Positions 5,577 through 6,187 of a stretch of 6,187 nt of DNA are shown here, in pieces. The stretch's first letter is position 1. Each line of letters starts with the position of its first letter. The notes below the pieces were generated by a model. The model was not told where the DNA came from, ran no database searches, and saw nothing but the letters and a program-made list of their open reading frames with translations. Source of the stretch: Actinomycetota bacterium (GTDB lineage Bacteria > Actinomycetota > Actinomycetes > Actinomycetales > Microbacteriaceae); contig WLGA01000067.1 in NCBI GenBank assembly GCA_009703445.1, forward strand, positions 1 through 6,187. The letters run 5' to 3'. The position numbers and the translations under genes were made by a program.

Positions 5577-5599
5577 TGACTAAGCGCGGGCGCCAACAA
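5571..5599 (-). promoter_or_regulatory. Predicted promoter of the CopC gene
   Basis: On the minus strand TTGTTG (5594-5599), a 17-nt spacer and TAGAAT (5571-5576) make a good vegetative promoter. Its -35 lies inside the first codons of the divergent regulator. The start of transcription would be near 5564. Confidence 0.6.
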
Positions 5600-5938
5600 G
5601 GTGAACTTGAACAGCTCATCCTAGATTCCCTCTGGGATGCCCCTAGCGCGCTCTCATCTCAACAGCTGCTTGAGTTGGTGAGCCCGGATGGCGAACTCGC
5701 CTTAACCACCGTTTTGACAGTGCTCTCCCGCCTGACCGACAAAGGCCTGGTTTCGCGCGTGCCTGGTGAAGGTCGCGCATTCCTATTCAGCGCATCGCAG
5801 ACCAGAGAGCAGCACACCGCCGATTTGATGCTCAAGATTGTTTCAGGTGCAGGTAACCCGGCGTTGGCGTTCAGCCACTTTGCATCTGGACTCAGCGAGG
5901 CCGACCTCGCAGCCCTGCGCAAGAGCCTCGACCGCTAA
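5576..5938 (+). CDS. BlaI/MecI/CopY-family transcriptional repressor
   Basis: This 120-residue protein has the size of BlaI-family repressors. Residues about 9-72 form the winged helix: LEQLILDSLWDAPSALSSQQLL (from 11) gives the first helices, LALTTVLTVLSRLTDKGLVSR (41-61) matches the family's TTV-x-T-x-L-x-RL-x-x-KG-L recognition region, and VPGEGRAFLFSA (62-73) is the wing. The C-terminal 74-120 fits the helical dimerisation part ending in LSEADLAALRKSLD. Such repressors control beta-lactam resistance genes in Firmicutes and copper, cell-wall or respiratory genes in actinobacteria. The neighbouring M56 peptidase would be the partner that relieves repression; the Asn-Phe bond cleaved in staphylococcal BlaI is not present as such here, so a cleavage site cannot be named. 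No Shine-Dalgarno is visible; the -10 at 5564 suggests leaderless translation from 5576. Confidence 0.93.
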   Translation: MTKRGRQQGELEQLILDSLWDAPSALSSQQLLELVSPDGELALTTVLTVLSRLTDKGLVSRVPGEGRAFLFSASQTREQHTADLMLKIVSGAGNPALAFSHFASGLSEADLAALRKSLDR

Positions 5939-5947
5939 CCTTAAAGA

Positions 5948-6187
5948 GTGTCGCCACTCATCATTCCCATCGCCCTCGAATGGGTAATTCTGGTGACCAC
6001 AGCGGCCCCATTGATTTTCGTGGGCCGATTCAACAAACACCCTCGACTGGGCATGGCCATCTGGTTTAGCGCTCTGCTTTCGAGCGGTATCGCTACCTTG
6101 CTAGCCTTATCCGTTGCCGTTTGGTCAGTATTCGATACTTACTTGAAACTGTCGACGGCAACGCTTGGCTCGGATGGTTGGCTGGCG
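5948..6187 (+). CDS. Probable M56-family (BlaR1/MecR1-like) membrane metallopeptidase, N-terminal part, runs off the right edge
   Basis: Reading from GTG at 5948 gives 80 codons with no stop to the edge. The segment shows two hydrophobic stretches (about 5-25, LIIPIALEWVILVTTAAPLI, and 39-64, GMAIWFSALLSSGIATLLALSV) joined by a basic loop GRFNKHPRLG, as in the N-terminus of actinobacterial M56 peptidases. The zinc-binding HExxH would lie outside the window, so the call rests on topology and on the position 9 nt after a BlaI-type repressor, the usual partner gene. The GTG start is chosen as the first in-frame start after the repressor stop; AAAGAG sits right before it, closer than a normal Shine-Dalgarno, so translational coupling to the repressor gene is likely. 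If correct, it senses an envelope signal and inactivates the repressor. Confidence 0.75.
   Translation, partial: MSPLIIPIALEWVILVTTAAPLIFVGRFNKHPRLGMAIWFSALLSSGIATLLALSVAVWSVFDTYLKLSTATLGSDGWLA

Overview
The window looks like chromosomal DNA from a member of the Actinomycetota, most likely a small-genome, moderate-GC relative of the Microbacteriaceae. Three things support this. The chaperone genes run dnaK-grpE-dnaJ. Upstream of dnaK are two inverted repeats of the HspR-associated (HAIR) type. The DnaK lacks the insertion in its nucleotide-binding domain that proteobacterial DnaKs carry. The lineage call below phylum level is inference. No mobile element, CRISPR array, tRNA or rRNA was seen.

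Layout. Positions 1-2709 (minus strand) hold the heat-shock operon: dnaK (874-2709), grpE (320-874) and the first 95 codons of dnaJ (ending at 287 and running off the left edge). Positions 2710-2987 are a divergent intergenic region with a good Shine-Dalgarno for dnaK, two HAIR operators whose centres are 52 bp apart, a candidate promoter between them, a second dyad overlapping one operator, and a terminator-like hairpin with A/T tracts. Positions 2988-4304 (plus) encode a UMF1/Atg22-like MFS transporter, and 4333-4965 (plus) a LysE/RhtB-family exporter. The convergent gene at 4962-5534 (minus) encodes a secreted, membrane-anchored CopC-domain protein. It diverges from a BlaI/MecI-type winged-helix repressor (5576-5938, plus), followed after 9 nt by the start of an apparent M56 (BlaR1/MecR1-like) membrane peptidase that runs off the right edge.

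How they fit together. The left part is an ordinary chaperone system: DnaK is the Hsp70, DnaJ delivers substrates and stimulates ATP hydrolysis, GrpE exchanges the nucleotide, and HspR (probably just outside the left edge) would repress through the HAIR sites. The right part is a repressor-plus-membrane-protease pair sharing a very short promoter region with a predicted periplasmic-side Cu(II)-binding protein, which suggests (inference) an envelope copper or cell-wall stress response. The two central transporters have no assigned substrate.

The most notable signals are regulatory. Three plus-strand genes have a TAGANT -10 box ending exactly 6 nt before the ATG and no usable Shine-Dalgarno, so they are probably leaderless. 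A perfect 13-bp palindrome at 5564-5576 supplies divergent -10 boxes for both copC and the BlaI gene and could be the repressor's own operator. I found no clearly new protein system.
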